From Sphingomonas sp. 32-66-10 (GTDB lineage: Bacteria > Pseudomonadota > Alphaproteobacteria > Sphingomonadales > Sphingomonadaceae), in contig NCEF01000006.1 in assembly GCA_002280565.1 (NCBI GenBank), positions 1 through 64,000 of the forward strand: a stretch of DNA of 64,000 nucleotides, given 5' to 3'. Positions 38,752-49,097 of the stretch are shown piece after piece. Both the position numbers and the translations under genes were made by a program. The notes beneath the pieces are model-generated. The model made no database searches. It was not told where the DNA came from and was given only the letters and a program-made list of their open reading frames with translations. The first letter of the stretch is position 1, and each line of letters starts with the position of its first letter.

Positions 38752-39243
38752 TCAGGCGAGCGAGACGTCGGCGACCTTGTCCTGATAATCCGCCTTCGGG
38801 TCCGAGCCGAGCAGCATCTTCAGACCCGCGAACAGGCTGTTTTCATTCAGCCAGATCTGTCCATGTTCGGTGTCGAGGCGGAGAAGCTGAAGCTTCGGAT
38901 CGTCCTTGCCGCCTTCATACCATGCTGCAATGAACGGGTTCCACAGCCGTTCAATGGTGGCGCGATCATGGTCGGCAACCAGATCGCCGTGGATCGTCGC
39001 CCACAGATCATGACCCTTGGACACGAAATGCGCCATGGCGCGGTTGCTCTCGCTCAGCGCGGCGACCAGACCGTTGTCCTTGGTGGTAAAGAACCAGATC
39101 GGTCCACCATTCTGCCCGTCCTCACGCAGCGCCGTCATCGGCTGCGCATGGCCGTCGCGCGCACCATCGAGGCCGAGGAAAAGGGTGCGGTCGCTGTCGA
39201 GCGCCGACCAGAATTTGTCGGCGAGTTCCTGCGGGGTCGGCAT
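38752..39243 (-). CDS. Pyridoxamine 5'-phosphate oxidase-like stress protein
   Basis: 163 aa from MPTPQELADKFW at 39243, preceded by CAGGAGC. The split-barrel flavin fold (COG3871 general-stress-protein-26 group) is seen in RTLFLGLDGARDGHAQPMTA, GPIWFFTTKDNGLVAAL, HDLWATIHGDLVADHDRATIERLWNPFIAAWYEGGKDDP. It probably binds FMN or F420-like cofactors; the substrate is unknown. Not the PdxH enzyme itself. Confidence 0.87.
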   Translation of the reverse strand: MPTPQELADKFWSALDSDRTLFLGLDGARDGHAQPMTALREDGQNGGPIWFFTTKDNGLVAALSESNRAMAHFVSKGHDLWATIHGDLVADHDRATIERLWNPFIAAWYEGGKDDPKLQLLRLDTEHGQIWLNENSLFAGLKMLLGSDPKADYQDKVADVSLA

Positions 39244-39307
39244 CGGGCTGCTCCTGAATGGTGGGATTGCAGCGGGAACGGCCGATGCCCGGACGCGGTT
39301 CCCTATG

Positions 39308-40189
39308 CTAACCCAAATCAGGCGGCGGCATGCGGCCGCGAATATAGGCCGTGCCGGGATGCTCCATCGGAAAGCCGCACAGGGCGAGCCGTCCGAGCAG
39401 CTGACGCGCGCGGTTGGCCAGCGCCGTGCGGGCCGCGATGGCTGGTGCATCGGCAACCGGATGCAGAATGGCGCCCGATCGGGTCAACAGACCGCGCGCA
39501 ACGAGCGCATCGATATTGCGGGACGTCGTCGCATAGGGCAGCCCGAGCATGCGCGCGGCGTTACTGGTGCGGATCATCGGATCGGACTTGCCATCCGGCC
39601 CGGCATCGGCACGGCGGCTATGGCCCCATTCGACCGCCAGCAGCAGGGCGAGCCGGGTGAAATTCTCCTCGCGCGGCCCATGGCTTTCCATCGCAGCGAG
39701 GATGAGGTCGAGTGCGATCCCCACCCCGGATCGCGGGTCATAGGTGATATCGGTGGCGGTTGGCGGCAACACAAGGCCGCCCTTGCCCAGATCCTCGACC
39801 AGACCGACGAGCAGATCGTGGCAGCTTTCGGTAAAGCGCGCCAGGCGCGGTTCGACAATCGCATCGGTCGTCACAGAAAGGCCGCCCGGCGCGCGGGCGA
39901 TCAGCCCGCCCTCGACCAGTGCGATGGCATGGCGGCGCGTCGTTTCGAACGGCCGGCCGATCGATGCCGCCAGCGCATTGATGCTGACCGGTCGCTTGCG
40001 CCCGGGGGACTGGTCGAACGGGCCACAGGCACGTGCCGTTGCCGCGAACACGACTGCGCTGTTGAGGCTGCCGAACATTTCCAGCGCGTGCGCCATCGCC
40101 GACACGCCAAATTCGAGGACGTGCAGATCGAATACGGGCCCCGATAGCGGCGCCGCTGCCTCAAGATCTTTGCCGGGCCTAGGCAACAT
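39308..40189 (-). CDS. Transcriptional regulator with two winged-helix segments
   Basis: About 293 aa from MLPRPGKDLE at 40189. Two wHTH-like segments are visible: PVSINALAASIGRPFETTRRHAIALVEGGLIAR (near residue 70) and PMIRTSNAARMLGLPYATTSRNIDALVARGLLTRSG (near residue 205). A helical domain joins them. No effector domain of a known family is recognised. It is a sphingomonad-type regulator whose target is unknown. Confidence 0.65.
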   Translation of the reverse strand: MLPRPGKDLEAAAPLSGPVFDLHVLEFGVSAMAHALEMFGSLNSAVVFAATARACGPFDQSPGRKRPVSINALAASIGRPFETTRRHAIALVEGGLIARAPGGLSVTTDAIVEPRLARFTESCHDLLVGLVEDLGKGGLVLPPTATDITYDPRSGVGIALDLILAAMESHGPREENFTRLALLLAVEWGHSRRADAGPDGKSDPMIRTSNAARMLGLPYATTSRNIDALVARGLLTRSGAILHPVADAPAIAARTALANRARQLLGRLALCGFPMEHPGTAYIRGRMPPPDLG

Positions 40190-40485
40190 GGCGGCGGACC
40201 AGGTCGATGCACGTGAAGTTCGCACGCAAAAAAGCCACTACTTTCCCCAAAGTGGAGCAAAGTAAGGGCGCTCTGCGGCAGCGGCGCAACGCGCCAGCTA
40301 CTCATTTTGCGCGCTGGACGGCGCTGTGGCCAACAAATCCGAGTATTTGCGACCCAAAAGCCACATCGCGGGGCGGCGCAATTGCGCGGGACGGGTCGGC
40401 GATCACGTCAAAGATACGGCCATATTGGTACAATGTGACCGCTCGAGCTGGACCGGGGCGCGGCTGACCCGCGCCCCGACCCGGG

Positions 40486-41556
40486 TCAGGCATAGGCCGC
40501 TTCGCGCATCGGCACCGGTGGCAGCCGGTCGCCAAGGGCACCGAGCGGGCCCACCACCAGCCGCCGCATCGGCTGCCAGAAGGCCGACAGGGTCAGCAGC
40601 GCCGATCCGATTACCAATGCCGTCAGTGCCGCACCCAGTTCGACCGCGCCCGCCGTCTGCAGCAGCGCATACATGGCGTAGAGGACATAGGCGAGGCTGG
40701 AGACGAGCAGCGCGCGGCGGTCTACCGCAAGGGCAACAATCGCGAAGCCGACATAGAGCAGCAACACGACGGCGGCGATCCCCGGCTGAACCGCGCCGTC
40801 GAACACGCCGAGCATATGGAACACCGGATGCGCGATCATTGGCGCGGCGGCAAGGTGCAGCCAGAAGGCGACATCGGCGCGGCGCGTCTTGCGCTCGCGG
40901 TCGGACATGTCCCAGCGCATGGCGAACAGGAACATCAGCACCCCGCCGGCCAGCACGATCGGCATGGCCCAGTCCTGCGCGGCGGGAAATGCGATCATGA
41001 TCAAGGCGATGAGCACGCCGATGACCGCCGCTGCCCCCGCCGCAACGGTGATCGGCACCATGAAGCGCCGCCAGTGCAGCCATGCCGCCGCCGCCGTGGC
41101 GAGCCCAACAGTGGCCGCGATGCCCGCCCCGACCTGACGCGCCAACATCTCATTGTCCGGATCGACATAGCGTTCGAGCCATTCCACATTGTCGGCCACC
41201 ACACCGACCAGGGTCGCGGCGATCCCCCCGACAAAGGCGAGCAACAACAGGATGCTGGGCAGCGCCATGCGGCGCACGCGGGTGAAATACTCGGCCAGCC
41301 CCCAAGCCAGTGCCGCGACCGCGAGGCCACCCAGCCATGGCTTGATCTCGCCGCCGATCCAGGCGACCGCGACGAGCATGAGCGCCGCGGCGATCGCGAC
41401 GAAAATGTCGTTGAACCCGGTCAACAGCCGGAAATGCTCCTCATCCGCGATCGGCGCAGAGCGCATCGACGCGATATGATCGCGGAATGCGGCGGCGGCC
41501 TCCGGGCTGATCGCCCCGGCCTCCACCGCGCTGTTCAGATCCACTTCGCTATACAT
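40486..41556 (-). CDS. Polytopic membrane protein, DUF2157/DUF4401-like
   Basis: 356 aa. A soluble N-terminus (LNSAVEAGAISPEAAAAFRDHI) leads into about nine membrane helices, for example FVAIAAALMLVAVAWIGG and FIVALAV-like later ones. WHWRR and PIADEEHFRLLTGFNDIFV are notable. The N-terminal helix with the Ile-Ser-Pro-Glu turn is usual in DUF2157 proteins. Function is unknown. The gap downstream (40190-40485) has no gene that I can support. Confidence 0.72.
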   Translation of the reverse strand: MYSEVDLNSAVEAGAISPEAAAAFRDHIASMRSAPIADEEHFRLLTGFNDIFVAIAAALMLVAVAWIGGEIKPWLGGLAVAALAWGLAEYFTRVRRMALPSILLLLAFVGGIAATLVGVVADNVEWLERYVDPDNEMLARQVGAGIAATVGLATAAAAWLHWRRFMVPITVAAGAAAVIGVLIALIMIAFPAAQDWAMPIVLAGGVLMFLFAMRWDMSDRERKTRRADVAFWLHLAAAPMIAHPVFHMLGVFDGAVQPGIAAVVLLLYVGFAIVALAVDRRALLVSSLAYVLYAMYALLQTAGAVELGAALTALVIGSALLTLSAFWQPMRRLVVGPLGALGDRLPPVPMREAAYA

Positions 41557-41667
41557 GGCAGTCCCTCCTGTGCCGGAGAGACTGCCACAAGTGTGTTAGT
41601 GATGCAATACGCCGTGGTGCTGGTCTGTGCTCAGCTTACACTGGGCCCGTGCCGCCTCACCGAGACT

Positions 41668-42564
41668 TCACCCTTGCAGCTTGGCCATGATCGTCATCGC
41701 CTGCTCGCCGCCCGATTTGGGCACGATTTCGCCAGTGCGATCGGTAATCTGTGCCCAATGCGCGGCGACACCCTCGGGGCTCATCTCGTCGCCGGTCAGT
41801 CGCACACCCTGAGTCAGCGTTACATAAGCGGCCTGGAACACACCGGCACCTGCGCCGACGATCGCGTTGGTCGGCGCATCGTCGCTGACCAGGAACAGCG
41901 CAGCGGGCGCAACGCTTTCAGGGGTGAATGCCTTGAATGCGGCTTCCGGAAAAATATCCTCGGTCATGCGCGTGCCCGCGGTGGGGGCGAGGGTGTTGAC
42001 GCGGATGTTGTATTTCGCACCCTCCAGGTAGAGCGTCTTGGTCAGCCCGGCGAGGCCGAGCTTGGCCGCACCGTAATTCGCCTGGCCGAAATTGCCGTAA
42101 AGGCCGCTGGAAGATGCGGTCATCAGGATGCGACCGTAATTCTGATCGCGCATCGTCGCCCACACCGCCTTGGTCGCATTGGCCGATCCGTTGAGATGCA
42201 CATCGATGACGAAGCGGAAATCCTCCGGCTCCATATTCGCAAAGCTCTTGTCGCGCAGCACGCCGGCATTGTTGATCAGGATGTGGACGCCGCCCCATTT
42301 CTCCTGAGCCTGCGCGACCATTTCCAGCATCTGGGCATAATCGGTAACGCTGCCGCCATTGGCGATTGCCTCGCCGCCCGCAGCTTCGATCTCGGCGACC
42401 ACCCGCTCGGCGGCATCCGATGCACCGCTGCCATCGCGCGATCCGCCCAGATCGTTCACCACGACCCGTGCACCGCGCCGTGCGAGTTCCAGCGCATAGG
42501 CGCGACCGAGACCACCGCCGGCGCCGGTTACGATCGCGACACGACCTGCAAAACTGATGCTCAT
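41668..42564 (-). CDS. SDR, (3R)-hydroxyacyl-CoA dehydrogenase-like
   Basis: 298 aa. It is close in pattern to the dehydrogenase domain of peroxisomal multifunctional enzyme 2: GRVAIVTGAGGGLGRAYALELARRGARVVVNDLGGSRDGSG, NNAGVLRDKSFANM, catalytic YGAAKLG, and IRVNTLAPTAGTRMTE. These enzymes oxidise 3-hydroxyacyl-CoA in beta-oxidation-like routes. The promoter carries a TTGACGTT-type palindrome like the one at the MerR/acyl-CoA dehydrogenase operon, which supports a role in fatty-acid breakdown. Confidence 0.88.
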   Translation of the reverse strand: MSISFAGRVAIVTGAGGGLGRAYALELARRGARVVVNDLGGSRDGSGASDAAERVVAEIEAAGGEAIANGGSVTDYAQMLEMVAQAQEKWGGVHILINNAGVLRDKSFANMEPEDFRFVIDVHLNGSANATKAVWATMRDQNYGRILMTASSSGLYGNFGQANYGAAKLGLAGLTKTLYLEGAKYNIRVNTLAPTAGTRMTEDIFPEAAFKAFTPESVAPAALFLVSDDAPTNAIVGAGAGVFQAAYVTLTQGVRLTGDEMSPEGVAAHWAQITDRTGEIVPKSGGEQAMTIMAKLQG

Positions 42565-42577
42565 AACCCTCTCCGCA

Positions 42578-42593
42578 TTGACGTTTCCGTCAA
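42578..42593. promoter_or_regulatory. Candidate MerR operator upstream of the SDR gene
   Basis: TTGACGTTTCCGTCAA matches 14 of 16 positions of the palindrome at 27251-27266, with both 6-bp arms kept. It sits 14 bp upstream of the start codon at 42564. Confidence 0.62.
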
Positions 42594-42661
42594 GCTATGC
42601 GGCGCGCATGCGCGGCTGGCAAGCGGGGAGGTGGGGCGGGGTAGCACCCGCCCCACGGGGG

Positions 42662-42961
42662 TCATCCGCCGCGCTGGCGGCAATTGTCATACTGGCCCTT
42701 CTTACAGATCGGATATTCGCCAAGCGGGGCGGGGGCCGGGAAAGCGACGTCCGGTGCAGGTGCCTGCTGGAACACCACCGTCGCACCCGGCGCTGGCGGC
42801 GCCGTCATTGGCGGCGTTGCAGGCTGGTAGCCGCCAATCGGATCTTCGGTCGTCGCGGGGGTTGTGGTGGTTTCAGGCGCGGCGGGGGCAGGGGCCGCCA
42901 TGTCCTGCGCAGCAGCGGTCCCGGCCACCGCCAGCGCTGCGGCGAGTGCGATCAGCTTCAT
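42662..42961 (-). CDS. Small exported Pro/Ala-rich protein
   Basis: 99 aa. Signal peptide MKLIALAAALAVAGTAAAQ; the mature part is Ala/Pro/Thr-rich and disordered, ending in a short Cys pair (YPICKKGQYDNCRQRGG). An upstream AGGAGAACGAAG ribosome site supports the ATG. No family is recognised; similar Cys-ended exported proteins are common in sphingomonads. Confidence 0.7.
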   Translation of the reverse strand: MKLIALAAALAVAGTAAAQDMAAPAPAAPETTTTPATTEDPIGGYQPATPPMTAPPAPGATVVFQQAPAPDVAFPAPAPLGEYPICKKGQYDNCRQRGG

Positions 42962-43056
42962 CTTCGTTCTCCTGACATTGTTACGCTTCGGAGCGAATTG
43001 CTCGTCGCGCCAACGCGTCAGGATGGGAATCTTTCCGATCTACCCGAGCGGCGCTG

Positions 43057-43749
43057 TTACTGCCCGGCGTCGAGCGAATAGCCGGCAGAGCGCACGGTAC
43101 GGATAATGTCCGGGCGGTTGCCGATGTTGATCGCCTTGCGCAGCCGCCGGATATGCACATCGACCGTGCGGCTTTCGATGTCGCTGTCATGGCCCCACAC
43201 CGCGTCGAGCAGCCGTTCGCGCGAAAAGACCCAGCCCGGATGCTCCAGGAAATGCTTGAGCAGGCGGAATTCGGTCGGGCCGAGCGGGACGACTTCGCCG
43301 CCGCGCCGCACCTTGTGGCCGACCGTGTCCATCTCGATATCGGCATAGGTCAGCGCCTCACCCGCCAGCGCCGGGCGCACGCGGCGCAGCACCGCGCCGA
43401 CGCGCGCGACCAGCTCCCGCGGGGAGAAGGGCTTGGTGACATAGTCGTCCGCCCCGGTCTCGAGACCGCGTACGCGATCCTCTTCCTCGCCGCGCGCAGT
43501 GAGCATGATGATCGGCACATTCGCCGTCTCGCTCATCCGGCGCAGGCGGCGGCACACCTCGATCCCCGACAGGCTTTCGACCATCCAGTCGAGCAGGACG
43601 ATGTCCGGCGGCGATTCCTGGGCAAGCAACAGGGCTTCCTCGCCATCGGGAGTGTGGCGAACCTCGAAATCCTCGCGGCGGAAATGATAGGTGAGGAGTT
43701 CAGCGAGTGCCGCATCATCCTCGACCAGCAGCATGCGGGCGCGGCTCAT
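43057..43749 (-). CDS. phoB: Phosphate regulon response regulator
   Basis: 230 aa from MSRARMLLVEDD. The receiver has the acidic pair EDD, phospho-acceptor Asp in IVLLDWMVESLSG, and the Lys in VTKPFSPRELVARV. The OmpR-type winged helix follows (LGPTEFRLLKHFLEHPGWVFSRERLLDAVWG, VDVHIRRLRKAIN). It is the last gene of the pho-pst block and lies 1 bp after phoU. It would bind Pho boxes such as that before pstS. Confidence 0.96.
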   Translation of the reverse strand: MSRARMLLVEDDAALAELLTYHFRREDFEVRHTPDGEEALLLAQESPPDIVLLDWMVESLSGIEVCRRLRRMSETANVPIIMLTARGEEEDRVRGLETGADDYVTKPFSPRELVARVGAVLRRVRPALAGEALTYADIEMDTVGHKVRRGGEVVPLGPTEFRLLKHFLEHPGWVFSRERLLDAVWGHDSDIESRTVDVHIRRLRKAINIGNRPDIIRTVRSAGYSLDAGQ

Positions 43750-43750
43750 C

Positions 43751-44455
43751 TCAGGCCTCCGGAACCTCGACCGTGTCACGTTCGGCCATGTAGCTGCCGG
43801 TCGCGGCAAAATAGACCATTTCGGCAACGTTGGTCGCATGGTCGCCGATGCGCTCGATATTCTTGGCGACGAACAGCAGATGCGCGACTTCGCTCACCGT
43901 CCGCGGATTTTCGACCATATAGGTCACCAGCGTGCGGAAGATGCTGTCGTAGAAATCGTCGAGCCGGTTGTCGCGCTCGACCACCCGGATCGCAGCCTCG
44001 GCATCGCGGGCGGAAAAGGCGTCGAGCACGTCATGCACCATCTCGCTCGCCATCTGTGCCATGGCGGGCAGGATCGAAATCGCTTCGATCCGGTCGGCAC
44101 CGGGGGTGTGGACAAGGGGCACGCGCTTGGCGATGTTCTTGGCATAATCGCCGATCCGTTCCACGACCGCAGCGATCTTGAGCGCCGCGACCACTTCGCG
44201 CAGATCGTCGGCCATCGGCGCGCGCAGCGCGATGACTCGGACCGCGAGCTTTTCGACTTCAGCTTCGATCGCGTCGATTGCCTTGTCCTTGGTGCGGACA
44301 TCCTTGGCCAGTGTGGTGTCGTTGCGAGTCAGTGCCAGCATCGCATCGGCAATCGCTTGTTCGGCAAGGCCACCCATCTGCGAGATCAGCGCGCGCAGAT
44401 GCTTGATGTCCTCATCGAACGCCTTGACCGTATGTTCGTGGCCCGTCGCCATCAT
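43751..44455 (-). CDS. phoU: Phosphate-signalling protein PhoU
   Basis: 234 aa. Two homologous three-helix bundles with the repeat E/DxxxD motifs, seen in [16 protein letters not shown] and [16 protein letters not shown]. PhoU links the Pst transporter to PhoR and holds the regulon off when phosphate is high. Two ATGs in tandem (44455, 44452) overlap the pstB stop. Confidence 0.96.
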   Translation of the reverse strand: MMATGHEHTVKAFDEDIKHLRALISQMGGLAEQAIADAMLALTRNDTTLAKDVRTKDKAIDAIEAEVEKLAVRVIALRAPMADDLREVVAALKIAAVVERIGDYAKNIAKRVPLVHTPGADRIEAISILPAMAQMASEMVHDVLDAFSARDAEAAIRVVERDNRLDDFYDSIFRTLVTYMVENPRTVSEVAHLLFVAKNIERIGDHATNVAEMVYFAATGSYMAERDTVEVPEA

Positions 44456-45273
44456 CCGTACCTTCCGGTGATATAGTCTTTGGTCCGCTCTTGGCGGGGC
44501 GCGGTAAATATCTGGTCCGTCTCGCCATATTCGACAAGCGTGCCGAGGTGGAAAAAGGCGGTGCGCTGGCTGACGCGCGCGGCCTGTTGCATGTTGTGGG
44601 TGACGATCACGATCGCATATTTGCCGCGCAGCTCGTGGATCAGCTCCTCGATCTTCGCGGTCGCGATCGGATCCAGCGCCGAGCAGGGCTCGTCCATCAG
44701 GATAACTTCGGGATCGACCGCGATGGCGCGCGCGATGCAAAGCCGTTGTTGCTGGCCGCCCGACAGCGCGGTGCCGCTGTCCTGCAGCCGGTCCTTGACC
44801 TCTTCCCACAGCCCGGCGCGCTTGAGCGAGCGTTCGACGATCGTGTCCATCTCGTTGCGCGAGCGGGCAAGGCCGTGGATGCGGGGGCCATAGGCGACGT
44901 TTTCGTAGATCGACTTGGGGAAGGGGTTCGGCTTCTGGAACACCATGCCGACGCGCGCGCGCAGCTGCACCACATCCATGGTGCGGTCATAGATATCCTC
45001 GCCGTCCAGCGTGATCTTGCCATCGACCCGCGCGCTGGCGACCGTGTCGTTCATGCGGTTGAGCGTGCGCAGGAAGGTCGACTTGCCACAGCCCGAAGGA
45101 CCGATGAACGCGGTCACATTCTCCATGTCGACATCGATCGACACGTCGCGGATCGCCTGTTTTTCGCCATAGAAGACGTTGACGCCGCGCGCCGACATCT
45201 TGGGTACAGCTCCGGCCTGGGCGGGCGCGGCGCTGTCGACGGCGGTGCTTGCATAATCGGTTTGGGTCATCAC
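44452..45273 (-). CDS. pstB: Phosphate ABC transporter ATPase
   Basis: 273 aa. Walker A is [12 protein letters not shown], the Q-loop is in [22 protein letters not shown], the signature is [16 protein letters not shown], and Walker B is [13 protein letters not shown], followed by the H-loop in [32 protein letters not shown] is PstB-typical. It overlaps pstA by 4 bp. Confidence 0.97.
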   Translation of the reverse strand: MMTQTDYASTAVDSAAPAQAGAVPKMSARGVNVFYGEKQAIRDVSIDVDMENVTAFIGPSGCGKSTFLRTLNRMNDTVASARVDGKITLDGEDIYDRTMDVVQLRARVGMVFQKPNPFPKSIYENVAYGPRIHGLARSRNEMDTIVERSLKRAGLWEEVKDRLQDSGTALSGGQQQRLCIARAIAVDPEVILMDEPCSALDPIATAKIEELIHELRGKYAIVIVTHNMQQAARVSQRTAFFHLGTLVEYGETDQIFTAPRQERTKDYITGRYG

Positions 45274-46571
45274 CAGCGGGTCTCGAAGCGGTTGCGGAGG
45301 TAGATGGCGATGGCGTTCATCGCGAGCAGGAAGATCAGCAGGACGATGATAGCGGCGCTCGTCTTCTCGACAAAGCCGCGGCTCACCTGGTCTGACCAGA
45401 GGAAGATCTGCACCGGCAGCACTGTCGCCGGATCGAACACGCCGCCCGGCGGCGTGACGATGAAGGCGCGCATACCGATCAGCAGCAACGGCGCCGTTTC
45501 ACCCAGCGCGCGGGCCATGCCGATGATCGTGCCGGTCAGGATGCCCGGCAACGCCAGCGGCAGGACGTGGTGGAACACCACCTGAATGCGGCTTGCGCCG
45601 ATGCCGAGCGCAGCGTCGCGGATCGACGGCGGCACCGCCTTGATCGCGTTGCGACCAGCGATGACGATCACCGGCATGATCATCAGCGCCAGCGTCAGCC
45701 CCCCGACCAGCGGCGCGGAACGCGGCAGGTGCAGAAAGTTGAGGAACACGGCGAGCCCGAGCAGGCCGAAGATGATCGACGGCACCGCCGCCAAATTGTT
45801 GATCGACACTTCAATAAGGTCGGTCCAGCGGTTCCGCGGCGCATATTCTTCCAGATAGACGGCGGAGCAGACGCCGATCGGGAAGGCGATCAGCAAGGTC
45901 ACCAGCATCGTCAGCAGCGAGCCCTTGAGCGCCCCCCAGATGCCGACCCCGGTCGGATCGGTGGCGTCGGAACCCATCAGGAAGTCGATGTTGAACCCCT
46001 GGGTCAGCGTCCCCTGATCGCGCAGCCGGGTCGCCACCTTGATCACTTCGGGGTCGCTGCCATCGCCCTTGGCGGCAAGCGCGATCGGCGACGAGGCGGG
46101 GACGTCGATCGACGCGCGCCCCTGCAACAACTCGGGCCGCGCCTTCAGTTCGTCGCGCACGGTGACCCATGCACTTTCGGAGATATAGTCGGCGCCCTCC
46201 GGGCCGAAGGCGGCGACGGCGGCATTGGCGACGACATCGTTCAGCCCCGCGCTGGCCAGCGCCAGATCGGCACCCTTGCCGCGCAGCTGTTCCGGCGTGA
46301 CCTCCAGTGCCGCAGCCTTGAAGTCGATCGGCAGTGCGATCTCGGCGCGCTGGAACCCGCCAATGCCCTGCCACAGCATCGTGACGAGCAGGAAGGCGAG
46401 GAAGCTCGCCGAGCCGACGACCGCCGCCAGCCCCCACATGCGGAAGCGACGTTCCTTGGCATAGCGGGCACGGATGCGCTTTTGCATCGCGTCGGTTTTC
46501 CAGCCGGTCGGGGCCGCGCGTGCGGGCTCTTCGTTACCGGTCGGCAGCTGCGGGATGAGGCTCTCACTCAT
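45270..46571 (-). CDS. pstA: Phosphate ABC transporter permease PstA
   Basis: 433 aa, longer than E. coli PstA because of an N-terminal DUF3333-like periplasmic extension (about residues 70-210) as in other alphaproteobacteria. The permease core has the EAA loop ([31 protein letters not shown]). It overlaps pstC by 8 bp. Confidence 0.94.
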   Translation of the reverse strand: MSESLIPQLPTGNEEPARAAPTGWKTDAMQKRIRARYAKERRFRMWGLAAVVGSASFLAFLLVTMLWQGIGGFQRAEIALPIDFKAAALEVTPEQLRGKGADLALASAGLNDVVANAAVAAFGPEGADYISESAWVTVRDELKARPELLQGRASIDVPASSPIALAAKGDGSDPEVIKVATRLRDQGTLTQGFNIDFLMGSDATDPTGVGIWGALKGSLLTMLVTLLIAFPIGVCSAVYLEEYAPRNRWTDLIEVSINNLAAVPSIIFGLLGLAVFLNFLHLPRSAPLVGGLTLALMIMPVIVIAGRNAIKAVPPSIRDAALGIGASRIQVVFHHVLPLALPGILTGTIIGMARALGETAPLLLIGMRAFIVTPPGGVFDPATVLPVQIFLWSDQVSRGFVEKTSAAIIVLLIFLLAMNAIAIYLRNRFETRW

Positions 46572-47943
46572 AAGCTTCGCGATACTTTTTGACGACGCGC
46601 AGCGCGACGATGTTGAGGAGGAAGGTGATCATGAACAGCGTCAGGCCCAGCGCGAACGCGGCGAGGGTCTTGGGGCTGTCGAACGCGGTTTCGCCGGTCA
46701 GCAGGTCGACGATCTGCTTGGTCACGGTGGTCGCGCCATCGAACGGGTTAAGCGTGATGTTGGCAGCGCCCGATGCCGCCATCACCACGATCATCGTCTC
46801 GCCAATCGCGCGGCTGACCGCCAGCAGGATGCCGGCAACCACGCCCGGCAGTGCGGCGGGGATCAGCACGCGCTTGATCGTCTCGCTAGTCGTCGCGCCC
46901 ATGGCGAGCGACCCGTCGCGCATCGCGGTGGGAACCGCGGCGATCGAGTCATCGGCCATCGACGACACGAACGGGATGATCATGATGCCCATCACCAGAC
47001 CCGCCGAGAGCGCGCTTTCGGCCGAAGCGAACTGAAAGCCCAGCATTACGGCGAAATCGCGGATCAGCGGGCCGACGGTCAGCGCGGCGAAATAGCCGTA
47101 AACGACGGTCGGCACACCCGCCAGGATCTCAAGGATCGGCTTCATCCACGCGCGGAAGCTGCGCGGGGCATATTGGGTGAGGTAGATCGCGCTCATCAGG
47201 CCGAACGGGATCGCGATGATCATCGCAATGACGGCGCCGATGAAGAATGTGCCCCAGAACAGCGGCAGCGCGCCCAGATTTGCGCCGGGATCGTCGGCGC
47301 GGATGACCTGGGGGCTCCAGTTCAGTCCGAACAGGAAGTCGGTGATCGGCACGATCGAAAAGAAGCGCACGCTTTCAAAGATCAGCGACAGGAAGATGCC
47401 CAACGTCGTCAGGATCGCGATCAGCGACGCGACCAGCAACAGCATCATCACCGCCCGCTCGAACTTCGTCCGTGCGCGGAAATCCGGTTTGACCTTGGTG
47501 AAGGCGAAGGCGCCAAAGGCAAAGGCCAGGATCAGTGCCAGCGCGGTGCCGATCCAGTCATAGCGGTTCAGTGCGGCGGCATAGGCCGGCGCAAGCTGTT
47601 CGGCGAGGGGGTAGAAGGCGCCTTGGCTGCTGCCCTGTGCAAGGCTGCGCGCCTCGTTGAGGATCGTCTCCCGCTCGAACCCGAATGCCGGAAGCTGGGC
47701 GGCCGCCGGGGTGGAGAGCACCGTTTCGGTGACCAGCCCGGGGCTGATGTTGACCCAGAAGACCAGGAAGATCAGCGCCGGGACGACCGCCCAGGTCGCG
47801 ACATACCAACCGTGCTGACTCGGCAGGCTGTGCAGCCGCTTGGCGGGCAGCCCGCGAGCCATGCGCGCCGCACGCGCACGCGCCGTCAGCCAGCCAATCA
47901 GGCCCAGGCCGAGGATCAGGAACAGGAGTGCGAAAACATTCAC
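46564..47943 (-). CDS. pstC: Phosphate ABC transporter permease PstC
   Basis: 459 aa, long form with an N-terminal extension beyond the 300-residue core. The start is GTG. The EAA loop is MRDGSLAMGATTSETIKRVLIPAALPGVVAG. Segments LFGLNWSPQ and FGLMSAIYLTQYAP are typical of PstC. The N-terminal LTARARAARMARGLPAKRLHSLPSQ part lies outside the core. It begins 45 bp after pstS. Confidence 0.93.
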   Translation of the reverse strand: MNVFALLFLILGLGLIGWLTARARAARMARGLPAKRLHSLPSQHGWYVATWAVVPALIFLVFWVNISPGLVTETVLSTPAAAQLPAFGFERETILNEARSLAQGSSQGAFYPLAEQLAPAYAAALNRYDWIGTALALILAFAFGAFAFTKVKPDFRARTKFERAVMMLLLVASLIAILTTLGIFLSLIFESVRFFSIVPITDFLFGLNWSPQVIRADDPGANLGALPLFWGTFFIGAVIAMIIAIPFGLMSAIYLTQYAPRSFRAWMKPILEILAGVPTVVYGYFAALTVGPLIRDFAVMLGFQFASAESALSAGLVMGIMIIPFVSSMADDSIAAVPTAMRDGSLAMGATTSETIKRVLIPAALPGVVAGILLAVSRAIGETMIVVMAASGAANITLNPFDGATTVTKQIVDLLTGETAFDSPKTLAAFALGLTLFMITFLLNIVALRVVKKYREAYE

Positions 47944-47988
47944 CGGTCGAAGCCGCCTATCTGGGAACGATGTTGGTATCGGTTCGGA

Positions 47989-49020
47989 TTAATTCAGATC
48001 GCTGCGTTGCATCGTGAGGCCCTTGGCGATGGTATCGCTCGCCTTGCTGCGGTCCGCGTCAGACGAGGCGATCATGCCGCGCTTGGCCAGCGGACCCCCG
48101 GGCCCCCACATCCGGGTATATTGGGCCAGGAATTCATTGATCCCCGGCACCGCCTTCAGATGCTGTTTCTTGACATAGATGAACATGGCGCGCGCACCCG
48201 GATACTGGCCCGACGAGATCGCCGCATAGCTGGGCTCGACCCCGTTGACCGGCACGCCCTTAAGCCGCGATGCGTTTTCCTCAAGGTAGGAATAGCCGAA
48301 CACGCCAATGGCGTTGGGATTGGCGCTGAGCTTCTGGACGATCAGATTGTCGTTCTCGCCCGAATCGACATAGACGCCGTCCTCGCGCACCCGGGTGCAC
48401 AGCTCGGTCGCCTTGTCCTTGTCGGTCTTCTCGATTTCCTTGACCTGCGGATAAGCCTCTTCGCAGCCCGGATGCATGATCAGCTCGTGCAGTGAATCGC
48501 GCGTACCGCTGGTCGCCGGCGGACCCATCACCGAAATCGGCACCGCCGGCAGCGACGGGTTGATGTCCGACCACAGCTTCGACGTATTGGGTTGGCCCAT
48601 CGGACTTTCGGCGAGCGCGCGATACGCTTCGGCCAGCGTCAGCCGGATCTTGGGGCCATTGACCGATTCGGCAAAGGCGATGCCGTCCATGCCCACCTGA
48701 ACCTCGAGAATGCCGGTGACGCCATTGCGCTGACACAGGTCGAATTCCGACGCGGTCATCCGGCGCGACGCGTTGGTCATGTCGGGGTGCTGCGGGCCGA
48801 CGCCTGCGCAGAACAGCTTCATGCCGCCGCCGGTGCCGGTCGATTCGATCACCGGAGCCTTGAAGCTGCCCGAATTGACGAATTGTTCGGCGACCATGGT
48901 GGTGAAGGGGTAAACGGTTGAAGAACCGACGATCTTGATCTGATCGCGCGACGCCTGACCCCCGCCGCCACAGGCAGACAAGGTCAGCGCCGAAAGCGCG
49001 ATCAGCGAAAAACTGCGCAT
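47989..49020 (-). CDS. pstS: Phosphate-binding protein PstS
   Basis: 343 aa. The signal ends in lipobox LSAC (ALTLSACGGGG), so it is a lipoprotein form. Phosphate-binding motifs are KIVGSSTVYPFTTMVAEQF, STGTGGGMKLFCAG and ATSGTRDSLHEL. A GGGGGG ribosome site precedes the ATG. A candidate Pho box is about 80 bp upstream. It probably is the most expressed gene of the block in phosphate starvation. Confidence 0.94.
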   Translation of the reverse strand: MRSFSLIALSALTLSACGGGGQASRDQIKIVGSSTVYPFTTMVAEQFVNSGSFKAPVIESTGTGGGMKLFCAGVGPQHPDMTNASRRMTASEFDLCQRNGVTGILEVQVGMDGIAFAESVNGPKIRLTLAEAYRALAESPMGQPNTSKLWSDINPSLPAVPISVMGPPATSGTRDSLHELIMHPGCEEAYPQVKEIEKTDKDKATELCTRVREDGVYVDSGENDNLIVQKLSANPNAIGVFGYSYLEENASRLKGVPVNGVEPSYAAISSGQYPGARAMFIYVKKQHLKAVPGINEFLAQYTRMWGPGGPLAKRGMIASSDADRSKASDTIAKGLTMQRSDLN

Positions 49021-49097
49021 CGTGATTCCCCCCGGCCATCTTGCGAGTCGCGAAACGGGGGCCGGTCCCGCCCGCGCTGGCCGTCTGTTGCAGTTGC

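Noticed and set aside
40190-40485. Possible small gene between the regulator and the DUF2157-like gene
   Set aside because: Frames here have no ribosome site or coding bias; a GGGGCGCG/CGCGCCCC stem at 40455-40477 lacks a T-run and was not called a terminator.
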